Below are positions 1-7,746 of a DNA stretch of 34,312 bases, in pieces (within the stretch, counting starts at the first letter, position 1; the number at the start of each line of letters is the position of its first letter). This stretch comes from Streptococcaceae bacterium (GTDB lineage: Bacteria; Bacillota; Bacilli; Lactobacillales; Streptococcaceae). The stretch is from positions 1-34,312 of the forward strand of contig JAITVN010000075.1 of the NCBI GenBank assembly GCA_031285775.1. The letters run 5' to 3'. The position numbers and the translations under genes were made by a program. The notes below the pieces were generated by a model, which saw nothing but the letters and a program-made list of their open reading frames with translations, was not told the origin of the DNA and did no database searches.

Positions 1-51
1 ATTGAACCTGAACATCTCAATTATACTTGCTTTTGGTCAAACCGACTAACG

Positions 52-80
52 CCACCCGCATAGCGGGTGGTTTTCTGTTT
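52..80 (+). terminator. Rho-independent terminator
   Basis: A perfect 8-bp stem CCACCCGC/GCGGGTGG with an ATA loop is followed by TTTTCTGTTT. On the plus strand it would end a transcript entering from the left edge of the window. Confidence 0.75.
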
Positions 81-241
81 CGCACGCTCCGCGCACTCAA
101 CTGGCTCACGAGCCGTAATGAAAGCGAAGCTTTGCTTTCGGCCTGTACGCCTTTTGGCACGATTTTTCGTAACGGAACGGACTAAGTCATCAGTCTGAAA
201 TCTCGATATAAAACGAGATTTTCCAATTATTATTTATTTTC

Positions 242-273
242 TTATTTGTGTTCTGCGCTCAAACGCTCGGTCG
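242..273 (-). pseudogene. Remnant of a second ackA 3' end
   Basis: Read on the minus strand this stretch encodes TERLSAEHK followed by TAA. The intact acetate kinase gene just upstream ends VERLSAAN. The two share a 16-nt direct repeat (252-267 and 316-331). L. lactis is known to carry tandem ackA1-ackA2, so I infer that this is the scar of a tandem copy that was lost or recombined. The match is short, so a chance or local duplication of the 3' end remains possible. Confidence 0.4.
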
Positions 274-307
274 TGACGCAGTGCGTCAGAACCTCCCTCA
301 ATTGAGC

Positions 308-1501
308 TTAATTCGCTGCGCTCAAACGCTCAACATCGCGAGCGATCACTAATTCCTCGTCAGTCGGAATCACGAAAATCCTTACGCGTGACTCTGGCAG
401 CGAAATATCGCCTGTTGCGCCGATTACATTTTTTTCTGGATCGACCACGATACCGAGCCAATCCATTTCATCCAAAACTGCTGCGCGGAATGGTATGGAA
501 TTTTCGCCTACACCAGCTGTAAAGACCAGTGCGTCTGCGCCGTTTAGCACTGCTAGATATTGGCCGATGAACTTCTTCACACGGTCAACATACATTTCAA
601 AAGCGAGCTTGGCATTTTCATTTTTATCCATATTGTCAATGATGTCCCGCATATCTGAAGAAACACCAGAAACGCCAAGAAGCCCCGACTGCTTGTTCAG
701 CATATCAATGGCATCCTGAGAATTCTTTATGTCTGGATCTTGTTCAATCACAAACGGCAGAATTGACGGATCCAAATCGCCTGAACGCGTGCCCATCATG
801 ATGCCCCCGAGCGGCGTGAAGCCCATTGACGTATCTACAGATTTTCCGCCTTTCACTGCCGTGATTGATCCGCCGTTGCCAATGTGGCAGGTAATCATTT
901 TTGTCTCTTCTATCGGTTTACCTAAGAGTTTAGCTGCTTCCCGAGACACATAGAAATGTGATGTCCCATGTGCACCATACTTTCGAACCGTATATTTGTC
1001 GTAATACTTGTTAGGCATAGGATATCTGTAAGCTTTCGCAGGCATGGTTGTATGGAAAGCAGTATCAAAGACGGCTACCGAAGTCGCATTCGGCAGAATA
1101 TCATCGAAAACGCGCATGACAACTGCTTCTGAGGGATTATGCAGAGGGGCATAAGGCGCCAATTCCTCAATTTTCTTCAGAACTTCAGGCGTCACCACAG
1201 TGGACTCTTTAAAATCCTCACCGCCAGCCACAATGCGATGGCCAACACCTGTGATTTCGCTGATGTCTGACACAATCTTGAGACGCTTTAAATCATCAAG
1301 TAAGATCGTGACTGCTGTTTTGTGATCTGGAATTTCAAGTGTACGCTCATCCTTTGTCTCGCCGAACTTCACGGTTGAGATGGCGTCAGGCAAGCCGATT
1401 CGCTCAATTAAACCTTTGGCAATCACTTTTTCTGCCGGCATTTCATACATCTGCCATTTCAGAGAAGAGCTTCCTGCGTTGACTGCAAGTGTTTTGGTCA
1501 T
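308..1501 (-). CDS. ackA: Acetate kinase
   Basis: Converts acetyl phosphate and ADP to acetate and ATP, the energy-yielding step of mixed-acid fermentation in the cytosol. The 397-aa length is normal for the family. Visible motifs are the N-terminal NAGSSSLK, the substrate region APLHNP, VFDTAFH, the phosphate-binding HIGNGGS, and a C-terminal DEELVIARD carrying the conserved glutamate. The ATG start has GAAAGAAG upstream. An extended -10 (TGATAAAAT) lies about 37-45 nt upstream of the ATG, just after the murC terminator, so the gene is probably transcribed alone. Downstream lies a short duplicate of its own 3' end. Identification is firm; which of the two lactococcal paralogues it represents is unknown. 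Confidence 0.97.
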   Translation of the reverse strand: MTKTLAVNAGSSSLKWQMYEMPAEKVIAKGLIERIGLPDAISTVKFGETKDERTLEIPDHKTAVTILLDDLKRLKIVSDISEITGVGHRIVAGGEDFKESTVVTPEVLKKIEELAPYAPLHNPSEAVVMRVFDDILPNATSVAVFDTAFHTTMPAKAYRYPMPNKYYDKYTVRKYGAHGTSHFYVSREAAKLLGKPIEETKMITCHIGNGGSITAVKGGKSVDTSMGFTPLGGIMMGTRSGDLDPSILPFVIEQDPDIKNSQDAIDMLNKQSGLLGVSGVSSDMRDIIDNMDKNENAKLAFEMYVDRVKKFIGQYLAVLNGADALVFTAGVGENSIPFRAAVLDEMDWLGIVVDPEKNVIGATGDISLPESRVRIFVIPTDEELVIARDVERLSAAN

Positions 1502-1537
1502 TTAGTAATTCTTCTTTCGTTTTTTCATTTCTATTTA

Positions 1538-1546
1538 ATTTTATCA
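1538..1546 (-). promoter_or_regulatory. Putative ackA promoter (extended -10)
   Basis: On the minus strand TG-A-TAAAAT forms an extended -10 box. No convincing -35 is visible, only a T-rich stretch shared with the murC terminator. No cre-like site was seen. Confidence 0.45.
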
Positions 1547-1550
1547 CAAT

Positions 1551-1580
1551 AATAAAAATAAAAGAACCGCGAAGCAGCTC
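1551..1580 (-). terminator. murC terminator
   Basis: Minus-strand stem GAGCTGC/GCGGTTC with a TTC loop, including G-T pairs, is followed by TTTTATTTTTATT. It lies about 120 nt beyond the murC stop and directly before the ackA promoter. Confidence 0.7.
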
Positions 1581-1701
1581 TATTTAATGGTTCATATAAA
1601 GGAAGTTTGTGAATCACTTATCATGAAAAATCGGATGAAAATTTCAGATTTGCATTTCAGAGCGTCGGGGCCTGTTTCCGCACATCTCATGCATAGCTTT
1701 C

Positions 1702-3033
1702 CTAAAGAATATTTGTCGTCAATTGTGCAAGCAGCTCCTCAAACGCATATTCATATTTCTGAATATCGCCAGCGCCCATGAAGACATAAACTGCCTGATC
1801 ATGATTGAGAAGTGGGGAAGTGTCATTTTCTGGAATGACTTTGACTGGCTTTTTAATTTTTGCTGCCAAATCACGAACATTGACATCGTGATGGTCGACT
1901 TCTCGAGCTGAACCGTAGATTTCTGCCAAATAAACAGAATCCGCATGATTCAATACTTCTGCAAATTCGTCGAGAAGTGCAATTGTACGTGTAAATGTAT
2001 GCGGCTGAAAAACGGCTACAATTTCACGGTCAGGGTATTTCTGGCGTGCGGCATCCAGCGTTGCTTCAATTTCAGTCGGATGATGCGCAAAATCGTCAAT
2101 AATCACAATGTCATTGATTTTCTTTTCAGAAAAACGGCGCTTAACCCCCTTAAAAGTGGCCAAATATTCGGCTGATTTCTGCATGTCCTCATGAAGCTGA
2201 TGAAGTACAGCAATGACAGCCAGCGCATTCATTACATTATGCTTGCCGAAAACCGGGAGTGTGAAATCGCCCAATTTTTCTCCATGAAAATAGGCGGAAA
2301 AAGTCGAGCCAGTCGTGGTGCGATTGATGTTACGGGCTTGATAATCATCTTTTTCATGAATACCATAGTAAAAAATAGGTGTTTTGCTCTTCAGTTTGCG
2401 CAGATACTTGTCTTCACCGAACGCAAATACCGCATTCTTTACATTGTTCGTATAATCCTGAAAGGCCGAGAAAACATCATCAATGTCATGGAAATAATCA
2501 GGATGATCAAAATCTATATTGGTAATGATACTGTACTCAGGATGATAAGGGATGAAGTGGCGCTCGTATTCATCCGACTCAAACACGAAATACTTGGCAT
2601 CTTTGTGCCCTTGACCAGTGCCGTCTCCAATCAAATAAGAAGTGTCTTCCAGCTGTGAAAGCACATGACTGAGCATACCTGTCGTGGAAGTTTTGCCATG
2701 TGCGCCAGCCACACCAATCGAAATGAAGTGCTTCATAAACTCACCCAAAAAGTTATGGTAGCGTTTATAAGGAAAATTATTGCGCTCCTCAAAAGCGACC
2801 TCAACATTATTGTCTGCTCGGAAAGCGTTTCCGACAATCAGTTCATATTCAGGCTTGATATTTTTTTCATCAAAAGGCAAAATGGGAATACCAGCTCGCT
2901 CCAAGCCTCGTTGTGTGAAGTAATAATTTGGCTGATCAGAACCTTGAACTTTTTTGCCCATCTGCTGCAGCAAAAGAGCTAAAGCAGACATTCCAGCGCC
3001 CTTAATCCCAGTGAAGTGATAAGTTTTTGACAT
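1702..3033 (-). CDS. murC: UDP-N-acetylmuramate--L-alanine ligase
   Basis: Adds the first L-alanine to UDP-MurNAc in cytoplasmic peptidoglycan precursor synthesis. The 443-aa protein has the three-domain Mur ligase layout: an N-terminal UDP-binding fold opening with [11 protein letters not shown], a central ATPase domain with the P-loop AHGKTSTT (GKT at 113-115), and a C-terminal domain with the conserved DDFAHHPTE. It starts at ATG with AGGAAAGG upstream. An unrecognised protein is encoded upstream on the same strand, about 280 nt away with a hairpin between. About 110 nt of unassigned sequence separates its stop from its terminator. Confidence 0.97.
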   Translation of the reverse strand: MSKTYHFTGIKGAGMSALALLLQQMGKKVQGSDQPNYYFTQRGLERAGIPILPFDEKNIKPEYELIVGNAFRADNNVEVAFEERNNFPYKRYHNFLGEFMKHFISIGVAGAHGKTSTTGMLSHVLSQLEDTSYLIGDGTGQGHKDAKYFVFESDEYERHFIPYHPEYSIITNIDFDHPDYFHDIDDVFSAFQDYTNNVKNAVFAFGEDKYLRKLKSKTPIFYYGIHEKDDYQARNINRTTTGSTFSAYFHGEKLGDFTLPVFGKHNVMNALAVIAVLHQLHEDMQKSAEYLATFKGVKRRFSEKKINDIVIIDDFAHHPTEIEATLDAARQKYPDREIVAVFQPHTFTRTIALLDEFAEVLNHADSVYLAEIYGSAREVDHHDVNVRDLAAKIKKPVKVIPENDTSPLLNHDQAVYVFMGAGDIQKYEYAFEELLAQLTTNIL

Positions 3034-3273
3034 TTATTAAACCTTTCCTCGCGAACTTTTCTTCTATTTGAGAGTCAAATTGAAGAAGAAAACGCTAGAA
3101 TTTTTATAGAAAATAACAGTGCTTGCTGGAAGGCATTTATCCAGCAGCTTATCGCTCTTTCTTGAATCGCAAAGCGATGATTGTTTTTGACAGTGCCTTC
3201 TAGAGGTACTCTGATGTTCAGAACCACATGCGCACAAGCAATGGCGCTGCTCATTTTATACTCAGCCATATCA

Positions 3274-3297
3274 ATAGCCGAATATAAATTCGGCTAT
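3274..3297. terminator. Hairpin between hypothetical gene and murC (weak terminator)
   Basis: A 10-bp perfect stem ATAGCCGAAT/ATTCGGCTAT with a 4-nt loop lies just beyond the stop of the upstream minus-strand gene. The following sequence is not a good T-tract on either strand, so it may attenuate, protect a 3' end, or be only a partial terminator. The remaining sequence between 3034 and 3310 shows only short hairpins (for example ATCGC-AAA-GCGAT). Confidence 0.35.
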
Positions 3298-3310
3298 TTC
3301 ATGATATATT

Positions 3311-3880
3311 TTAAATTCCCCGCTCAAAGAGACTTTCGCGTTTCTGCTTAAAGTAATCCGTGGCTTCTCTGGAAAAGAGATCGCCTTGAATGGCTTTTTC
3401 AGCACTGGCACTATCAAATGTTACCTTGTTTGAGACATTCATTTCTGTGCGGTTCTTGTACTCCTGATAGCGCTCTTCGTTAATCTTTGGTTTCTCTTCT
3501 ATTTTTGAATGCAAGGTGGGGCGAACACGTTCGGTTGGGTAAACATAACCCTTTGGCCTACGCGGCGTTACTGCTGCACGTTTAGCTCGCTCTTTCGACT
3601 CCTCCACAGCAGTGCGGCGATGACTCCGCTCATAAGTGTTGACAGGCTCAGCTGCGGCTACAGATCCAAGAGGACGCTTCACTGAGTTATAAGTTGTACG
3701 CTGATTTTGCGGTAATTTTGAAGGTGTTTTCGGCACGTCCATAAAGCTCATCGTCCGCATCAAAGATTCCTCCTGATTGCGGTTTGGTGAGCGCGTGAAA
3801 ATCTGCTGATTATTCATCAGCGCACGATTGTCCGGCGGAAATGTCATTTCATCCGGATAAAGTGGAAAATTTATTGACAT
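3311..3880 (-). CDS. Conserved-looking hypothetical protein, charged and probably disordered
   Basis: I do not recognise this 189-aa protein. It has no signal peptide or membrane segment. It is rich in Arg, Lys, Glu, Pro and Asn, with a basic middle (ERAKRAAVTPRRPKG at about 98-112) and a hydrophilic C-terminus, so much of it is probably disordered. It is likely a real gene: it has a strong own promoter (TTGACA, 17 nt, TAAAAT), an AGGGG ribosome binding site 7 nt before ATG, and a long open frame. Its position ahead of murC invites a guess at a cell-envelope or division role, but nothing in the sequence proves one. Confidence 0.7.
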   Translation of the reverse strand: MSINFPLYPDEMTFPPDNRALMNNQQIFTRSPNRNQEESLMRTMSFMDVPKTPSKLPQNQRTTYNSVKRPLGSVAAAEPVNTYERSHRRTAVEESKERAKRAAVTPRRPKGYVYPTERVRPTLHSKIEEKPKINEERYQEYKNRTEMNVSNKVTFDSASAEKAIQGDLFSREATDYFKQKRESLFERGI

Positions 3881-3921
3881 AGAAAAACCCCTATAATCCC
3901 TGATTTAAATGATCTTTGTTA

Positions 3922-3950
3922 ATTTTAACTTATCTAAAAAACTTTGTCAA
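3922..3950 (-). promoter_or_regulatory. Promoter of the hypothetical gene upstream of murC
   Basis: Minus-strand TTGACA, exactly 17 nt, then TAAAAT. It lies about 42 nt ahead of the gene's ATG and may also drive murC. Confidence 0.75.
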
Positions 3951-3977
3951 GGCAAACGCTGATTTTTCGTAAAATTC

Positions 3978-4958
3978 TCAGTGTTTTTCATGGCAATGCA
4001 CTTGAAAATCTGCAAGATATTCTTGAAAATCAGAGATCAATAAATCTCGATCTTTGATCCATTTTTGGCGCTCGTCACGGTAATAGACACGATTGGAAAG
4101 GAAAATAACTGCAGATTGCCTGCGCAAATTCATCAAAATAAATGTCCCCGTATAGCCTGTGTGCAATAAGTAATCGTCAGGCAGGAGATCCCACGCTAAG
4201 CTTCTCGCCTTATTTCCAGTGTTTGTATAATCCTGTAAGAGCCGCAAATACCTGTCATCCGCAAAGTAGCCTTGAACAAACTTTATCAAATCTGACACGC
4301 TGCTGAAAAGTCCGGCTGATCCACAATGAATACCCAAAACGCGTGCCTTGGGGTCATGCACCACACCAGCTGGTTGATCTTTCACAGTCGGAAAGGCATT
4401 CTTGACAGGGCCGAAATGAGTTTCAGTCATCTTCCAGCGATCAAAAACCTCTGCTTGAAAGAGCTTATCCAAAGATTGGCCCGTCTGCTTCTCAAGCATG
4501 AAACCCAGCAAAATAAAGTTGACATCAGTATATTTGAATGACTTGTCGGAAGTGACCTTCAAATGATTCATGGCATCCTTCAACTCAACAGAATTCAATT
4601 GGTCACGATTCAGGATGAATGGGTCAATGCCGCTGGTATGTGTTAATAGCTGACGAATTGTCACAGTTGCTTCGTGCCAGGAAGGATAATAATGCTGCAA
4701 ACTTTCATCCAGTTTTATTCGGCCTGAAAAAATTCTGTCAATCAGTACGGTTCCTACGCCGACAACTTTTGTGACGGAAGCTAAATCCCAAAGCTTTCCA
4801 GCTCGATCAGAGTCACTGGAAAATGCCTCGCTTGCATTGCTAAAAAAGCAGGTTTTTACATTGCCTTGGTTGATGACTGCGATTTCACAACTTTCAAAAA
4901 TTCCTTGCTTTAAGTAAGAATTGATGCGCTCAGTAATGTTTTTCAAACCAGATCTCAA
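3978..4958 (-). CDS. Serine hydrolase of the beta-lactamase / penicillin-binding family
   Basis: A class C beta-lactamase-fold serine hydrolase of 326 aa. Motifs are SVTK (Ser61-Lys64), YTDVN in the position of the Tyr-X-Asn motif, and HTGYTG for the third active-site motif. No signal peptide is visible, so it probably acts in the cytosol or is a non-classical esterase or peptidase rather than a true beta-lactamase. It starts within the end of cppA with a 29-nt overlap, and no in-frame ATG exists until about residue 130, so a TTG start is required. The first TTG is only 2 nt from GGAAGG; a second TTG four codons later has more room, so the exact start is uncertain. It is probably translationally coupled to cppA. 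Confidence 0.85.
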   Translation of the reverse strand: MRSGLKNITERINSYLKQGIFESCEIAVINQGNVKTCFFSNASEAFSSDSDRAGKLWDLASVTKVVGVGTVLIDRIFSGRIKLDESLQHYYPSWHEATVTIRQLLTHTSGIDPFILNRDQLNSVELKDAMNHLKVTSDKSFKYTDVNFILLGFMLEKQTGQSLDKLFQAEVFDRWKMTETHFGPVKNAFPTVKDQPAGVVHDPKARVLGIHCGSAGLFSSVSDLIKFVQGYFADDRYLRLLQDYTNTGNKARSLAWDLLPDDYLLHTGYTGTFILMNLRRQSAVIFLSNRVYYRDERQKWIKDRDLLISDFQEYLADFQVHCHEKH

Positions 4959-5625
4959 GTCCTTCCGGCAAGTATACAGACAGCAATTTTTGCTCTTTGT
5001 CTAAATAAGGTTCATATCCAGAAAATCTATCATACAGCTCCTTAAGATCTGATGACTCGGGCAGTTGAACCAAAATGGCCTCAATGTCCCATGTATTCTG
5101 AAGCGCATTTGGCACTTGTTCATTAAATGTCAGTTTAAAAACAGTAGAAATTTCGTTGAAGATCTCAAAATCTCGTCTTGCAGTTGTTAAAGACGCGACA
5201 TTGAGTTTCAACTCAGAAACTAAAAAATCAGACAAGCCAGTATTTAGGCTATCGCACTTCTGAAAAAAATCCGAAGCAATCAGCCAGAACTCGTCACCTT
5301 CTGGGGATAAAGCAGAGAATCCCTCGTTTCCCAGGAATTCGACCTTTTTATTTGAAATATTATTTCGAGAAAGTTTGTTTACCTCATCCGCATTTGCAAA
5401 GATGACTGTTCGAGCATGCTTTTTTACCGAACCAGCTGATGCATACTTGACCTTTGCAGGCGACTCTTCAAGCAAGACACGTGCTTCCTGATTTTGATGA
5501 CCTCCAAGCTCAACCATCGCGCCCTCTTCCAAGTGAACTTTCATGCCAAGAACATTTTTGAAAAAGTTTAGATTTATCTCACGGTTATTGATGCGATAAA
5601 CTGGAAGGATATTGTCTGCTTTCAT
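4930..5625 (-). CDS. cppA: CppA family protein
   Basis: Resembles streptococcal CppA, named a C3-degrading proteinase although its fold is of the vicinal-oxygen-chelate type and its proteolytic role is doubtful. The family signature region is visible near the start (PVYRINNREINLNFF), followed by the ESPA and SPEGDEFWL segments and a C-terminal CppA domain ending LPEGLEIWFE. The ORF track starts at a GTG 16 codons earlier. I place the start at the third in-frame candidate, ATG for MKADN, because AGAGG lies 8 nt before it and the family begins there. This gives 231 aa. It forms an overlapping pair with the serine hydrolase gene. Confidence 0.82.
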   Translation of the reverse strand: MKADNILPVYRINNREINLNFFKNVLGMKVHLEEGAMVELGGHQNQEARVLLEESPAKVKYASAGSVKKHARTVIFANADEVNKLSRNNISNKKVEFLGNEGFSALSPEGDEFWLIASDFFQKCDSLNTGLSDFLVSELKLNVASLTTARRDFEIFNEISTVFKLTFNEQVPNALQNTWDIEAILVQLPESSDLKELYDRFSGYEPYLDKEQKLLSVYLPEGLEIWFEKHY

Positions 5626-5854
5626 TTCCATTACCTCTAACTTTCTTTCATCAACTTTTACTTTACCACTCACTCTCTGCTTTTCAAATCCAAATGGGTA
5701 ATCATTTTTATCGCAGTCTCATGTTTTACTGTTTTCTTCAATGGTAATTTTTTTCTATGCTTTACGGAAAACGCTCAACTTCCTTTTTCTCTATTCTATC
5801 AAAATTAACACTTTCTTCATCAAAAAAAGCATTTGTGTTTTTTATTGTCATTTT

Positions 5855-5863
5855 TGTTACAAT
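5855..5863 (+). promoter_or_regulatory. Extended -10 directly before the CPBP gene (leaderless)
   Basis: TG-T-TACAAT ends 6 nt before the ATG, so transcription should begin at or next to the A of the start codon. No Shine-Dalgarno sequence is present. A weak TTGTGT lies 19 nt upstream as a possible -35. Confidence 0.6.
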
Positions 5864-5869
5864 CAGTCT

Positions 5870-6610
5870 ATGACTTCATTTTTTACCTTACTCATTCTTA
5901 TGGCGATCGTGGTTGGGATTGTTTTGCTTTGTGTGCTGACACAACGGTTTCGGCATTGGTTCTGGCTGCTTTTAGCCTCACAAATTCCTATGACTTTGCT
6001 CAGCATTTTCATGTCAATCAATCAAAACTATGGGCGGAGCTTGCTGGGAGATAGCCTCGAAATCATAATTTGGGCGGCTGCTGTGGGAACATTTATCTGG
6101 CTGGCGTATCGGGCAGCCAGAAAATATAATGTCATTCCGCCTTTTAACATGAAGTTCTTTCGATGGGGACGGATGTTTATCGGCTTGCTGATGCTTTACT
6201 TTTCCTCTTTGCTGGTCAATATTGTGACTGTAATGCTGACGAATTCAGCTGCCTCAACACAAAACCAAGCATCTTTGGACACACTTGCACTGCAGATACC
6301 TTTTATTATTTACTTTCTGTCAGTCATACTTGCCGGCTTTTTTGAGGAACTTGTTTTTAGAGTAGGAATTTTTGAAATTCTCCTGCCTAAACATCAAAAT
6401 TGGGCCTTTATTGTTTCTGTTATTCTTTTTACAGCCGCACATGGTCCGACAGATTGGCCAAGCCTCTTCATTTACGGCTTTTATGCAATTATTCTAGGTG
6501 CATTTTACTATAAATATCGAAACTATTACCTCAATATGTCCATCCATATGTTGTTGAATCTGGTCGGTGTGACAACATTTTTCCTGAGTCAATTCCTACA
6601 CATGTTTTAA
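5870..6610 (+). CDS. CPBP family intramembrane metalloprotease (CAAX/Abi type)
   Basis: A 246-aa polytopic membrane protein with all three motifs of the CPBP glutamic/metallo-protease family: EExxxR (EELVFR, Glu159-Arg164), FxxxH (FTAAH, His191) and HxxxN (HMLLN, His226-Asn230). In Gram-positive bacteria such proteins process prenylated or small peptides, and some give self-immunity to bacteriocins; the substrate here is unknown and no bacteriocin gene adjoins it. The ORF track begins 43 codons earlier, but that N-terminus is promoter-like DNA with no ribosome binding site. ATG 5870 fits the promoter as a leaderless start. It stands alone and shares a bidirectional terminator with the channel gene. 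Confidence 0.88.
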   Translation: MTSFFTLLILMAIVVGIVLLCVLTQRFRHWFWLLLASQIPMTLLSIFMSINQNYGRSLLGDSLEIIIWAAAVGTFIWLAYRAARKYNVIPPFNMKFFRWGRMFIGLLMLYFSSLLVNIVTVMLTNSAASTQNQASLDTLALQIPFIIYFLSVILAGFFEELVFRVGIFEILLPKHQNWAFIVSVILFTAAHGPTDWPSLFIYGFYAIILGAFYYKYRNYYLNMSIHMLLNLVGVTTFFLSQFLHMF

Positions 6611-6637
6611 AAAAATCCGAGTTTTTCGGATTTTTTT
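6611..6637. terminator. Bidirectional terminator
   Basis: Stem AATCCGA/TCGGATT is flanked by A- and T-runs on both sides. It separates the convergent CPBP protease and channel genes. Confidence 0.85.
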
Positions 6638-6638
6638 A

Positions 6639-7502
6639 TTATAGGTAAATGACTTTAAAGAGGGCGATGGCACAGATACCTGCCAGAATTGGCATGACGA
6701 ATGGAACCCAAGCGTACCACCATTTGCTGTCGCCCTTGTGCGTGCCTAGCACTGATTTTGGCAAAAGCCAATGTATGAGGCGCGGACCAAAATCTCGACC
6801 TGGGTTGAGTCCTGGTCCTGTTGGGCCTCCTAGGCTGGCTACCAGTACCATCACTAGAAAACCTAGTGCCATGTGCGCGATTGCAAGGCCAGGAAAGGCA
6901 TAAATCTTTGTTTGTGCGACATTTGCCAGATTTGACATGTCTGCCCCATTACCTGATAAGGCTTTTGTGATAAATGAGATTGACTCGGCGCCGAAGTAAA
7001 GCCTGGTTAAGCCCATTGCACCGAAAAAGAGCACAAAGGAGCCGATGAATTCGTTGAGCGCGCCGTTGATAGTGGCCACCTTTCGGGAGCTGATGCTGCC
7101 GTCGTCAGCTGCGGAAATGGTCGAAAACGAGCCTAAGATGGCATTTGGATTCGACGTTTTCCTATAATAGGGTAAATATGCTGCAACGACAAGTAATTGG
7201 CCGAACATTGCGCCCAGAAGTTGTGCAATGAGGTAAGGCACGACATGTGCCCATGGAAAGAGGCCTGCTACTGCTAAGCCTAGGGTAAAGCCAGCATTGA
7301 TGTGATTTCCAGACACATTGCCGAACATGAGCGCAGGAACCATGACACCGACGCCGTAGCCGATGCCGATGATAAGCCAACTCTGCCCGTGGGCTTTAGT
7401 TCCTTTTAATTCTACATTTGCGACTGCGCCGTTGCCTAGAACGACCAGCAGTGCGGTTCCAATAAATTCTGTGATGTATTTCACAGTCCAAGAATAATCC
7501 AA
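6639..7502 (-). CDS. Aquaporin / glycerol facilitator family channel
   Basis: A MIP-family channel of 287 aa with six hydrophobic segments and two half-helix loops, similar to the GlpF-type protein encoded beside pepX in lactococci. The ORF track extends 64 codons too far. Homology begins at DYSWTVKYITEF, and the codon before it is a TTG preceded by GAGGAG with 7 nt spacing, so TTG is the start. The two NPA boxes are changed: NAG at 69-71 (HINAGFT) and NPG at 233-235 (LNPGRD). The arginine of the selectivity filter (Arg236) and the DFGPR segment remain. Glycerol, water or lactate could be the substrate; the altered boxes make this uncertain. It is divergent from pepX. Confidence 0.92.
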   Translation of the reverse strand: MDYSWTVKYITEFIGTALLVVLGNGAVANVELKGTKAHGQSWLIIGIGYGVGVMVPALMFGNVSGNHINAGFTLGLAVAGLFPWAHVVPYLIAQLLGAMFGQLLVVAAYLPYYRKTSNPNAILGSFSTISAADDGSISSRKVATINGALNEFIGSFVLFFGAMGLTRLYFGAESISFITKALSGNGADMSNLANVAQTKIYAFPGLAIAHMALGFLVMVLVASLGGPTGPGLNPGRDFGPRLIHWLLPKSVLGTHKGDSKWWYAWVPFVMPILAGICAIALFKVIYL

Positions 7503-7558
7503 AAAAATCTCCTCAAAAAAATTATACTTTCCTAGTATACCAAAAAAGTTTAAATTTG

Positions 7559-7586
7559 TTGGTTTTTTACAATGAGTTTTTATGAT
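7559..7586 (+). promoter_or_regulatory. Putative pepX promoter
   Basis: TTGGTT, 16 nt, TATGAT lies about 160 nt ahead of the pepX ATG. The resulting leader would contain the structured repeat. Candidate -10 boxes for the divergent channel gene (TATACT, TATAAT near 7519-7540) lie to the left on the other strand. Confidence 0.45.
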
Positions 7587-7622
7587 AAAATTGAAAGGGT
7601 AAATGATTCGCTGAAAATGGAA

Positions 7623-7736
7623 GGTGTGAAACACGTTCGCTTTGAAGCCTAGAAATTTAGAAAAATGGGGTTCTGCCGACAGGCAGGTTCTCAATTTGTC
7701 TAATTTCCTAGCTTCAGACGTGTTGAACCCGGTTAA
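7623..7736 (+). repeat. Structured repeat, copy A (short form, pepX leader)
   Basis: The outer stem AACACGT (7630-7636) pairs with ACGTGTT (7718-7724). An inner stem GAAGCCTAG (7644-7652) pairs with CTAGCTTC (7708-7715) with one bulged C. Inside is a hairpin CTGCC-GACA-GGCAG (7673-7686). The right half matches copy C almost word for word (TTCTGCC, GGCAGGTTCTC, TTTCCTAGCTTCAG). It ends at GGTTAA, immediately before the pepX ribosome binding site, and reads in the pepX direction. The ORF track counts this DNA as coding, wrongly in my view. Confidence 0.75.
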
Positions 7737-7746
7737 AGGAGAAAAT

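Larger units (their letters stand above)
1..307. other. Intergenic region beyond ackA with hairpins
   Basis: No intact gene is visible here. It holds a clear terminator near its left end, several short palindromes (GGCTC-AC-GAGCC, an AAAGCGAAGCTTTGCTTT-like inverted repeat near 120, AAATCTCG/CGAGATTT at 198-221, TGACGC-AGT-GCGTCA near 274 and CTCAATTGAG at 297-306), and a short copy of the ackA 3' end. The hairpins suggest repetitive intergenic elements, but I could not match them to the three-copy family elsewhere in the window. Confidence 0.5.

Noticed and set aside
3075-3269. 64-aa minus-strand ORF between the hypothetical gene and murC
   Set aside because: It has no ribosome binding site, runs through hairpins and resembles no family; likely chance.
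7503-7694. N-terminal extension of the channel protein as in the ORF track
   Set aside because: It covers the divergent promoter region; the family begins at a TTG with GAGGAG before it.
7642-7746. N-terminal extension of PepX as in the ORF track
   Set aside because: The DNA is a structured repeat shared with two other loci, and a good ribosome binding site precedes ATG 7747.
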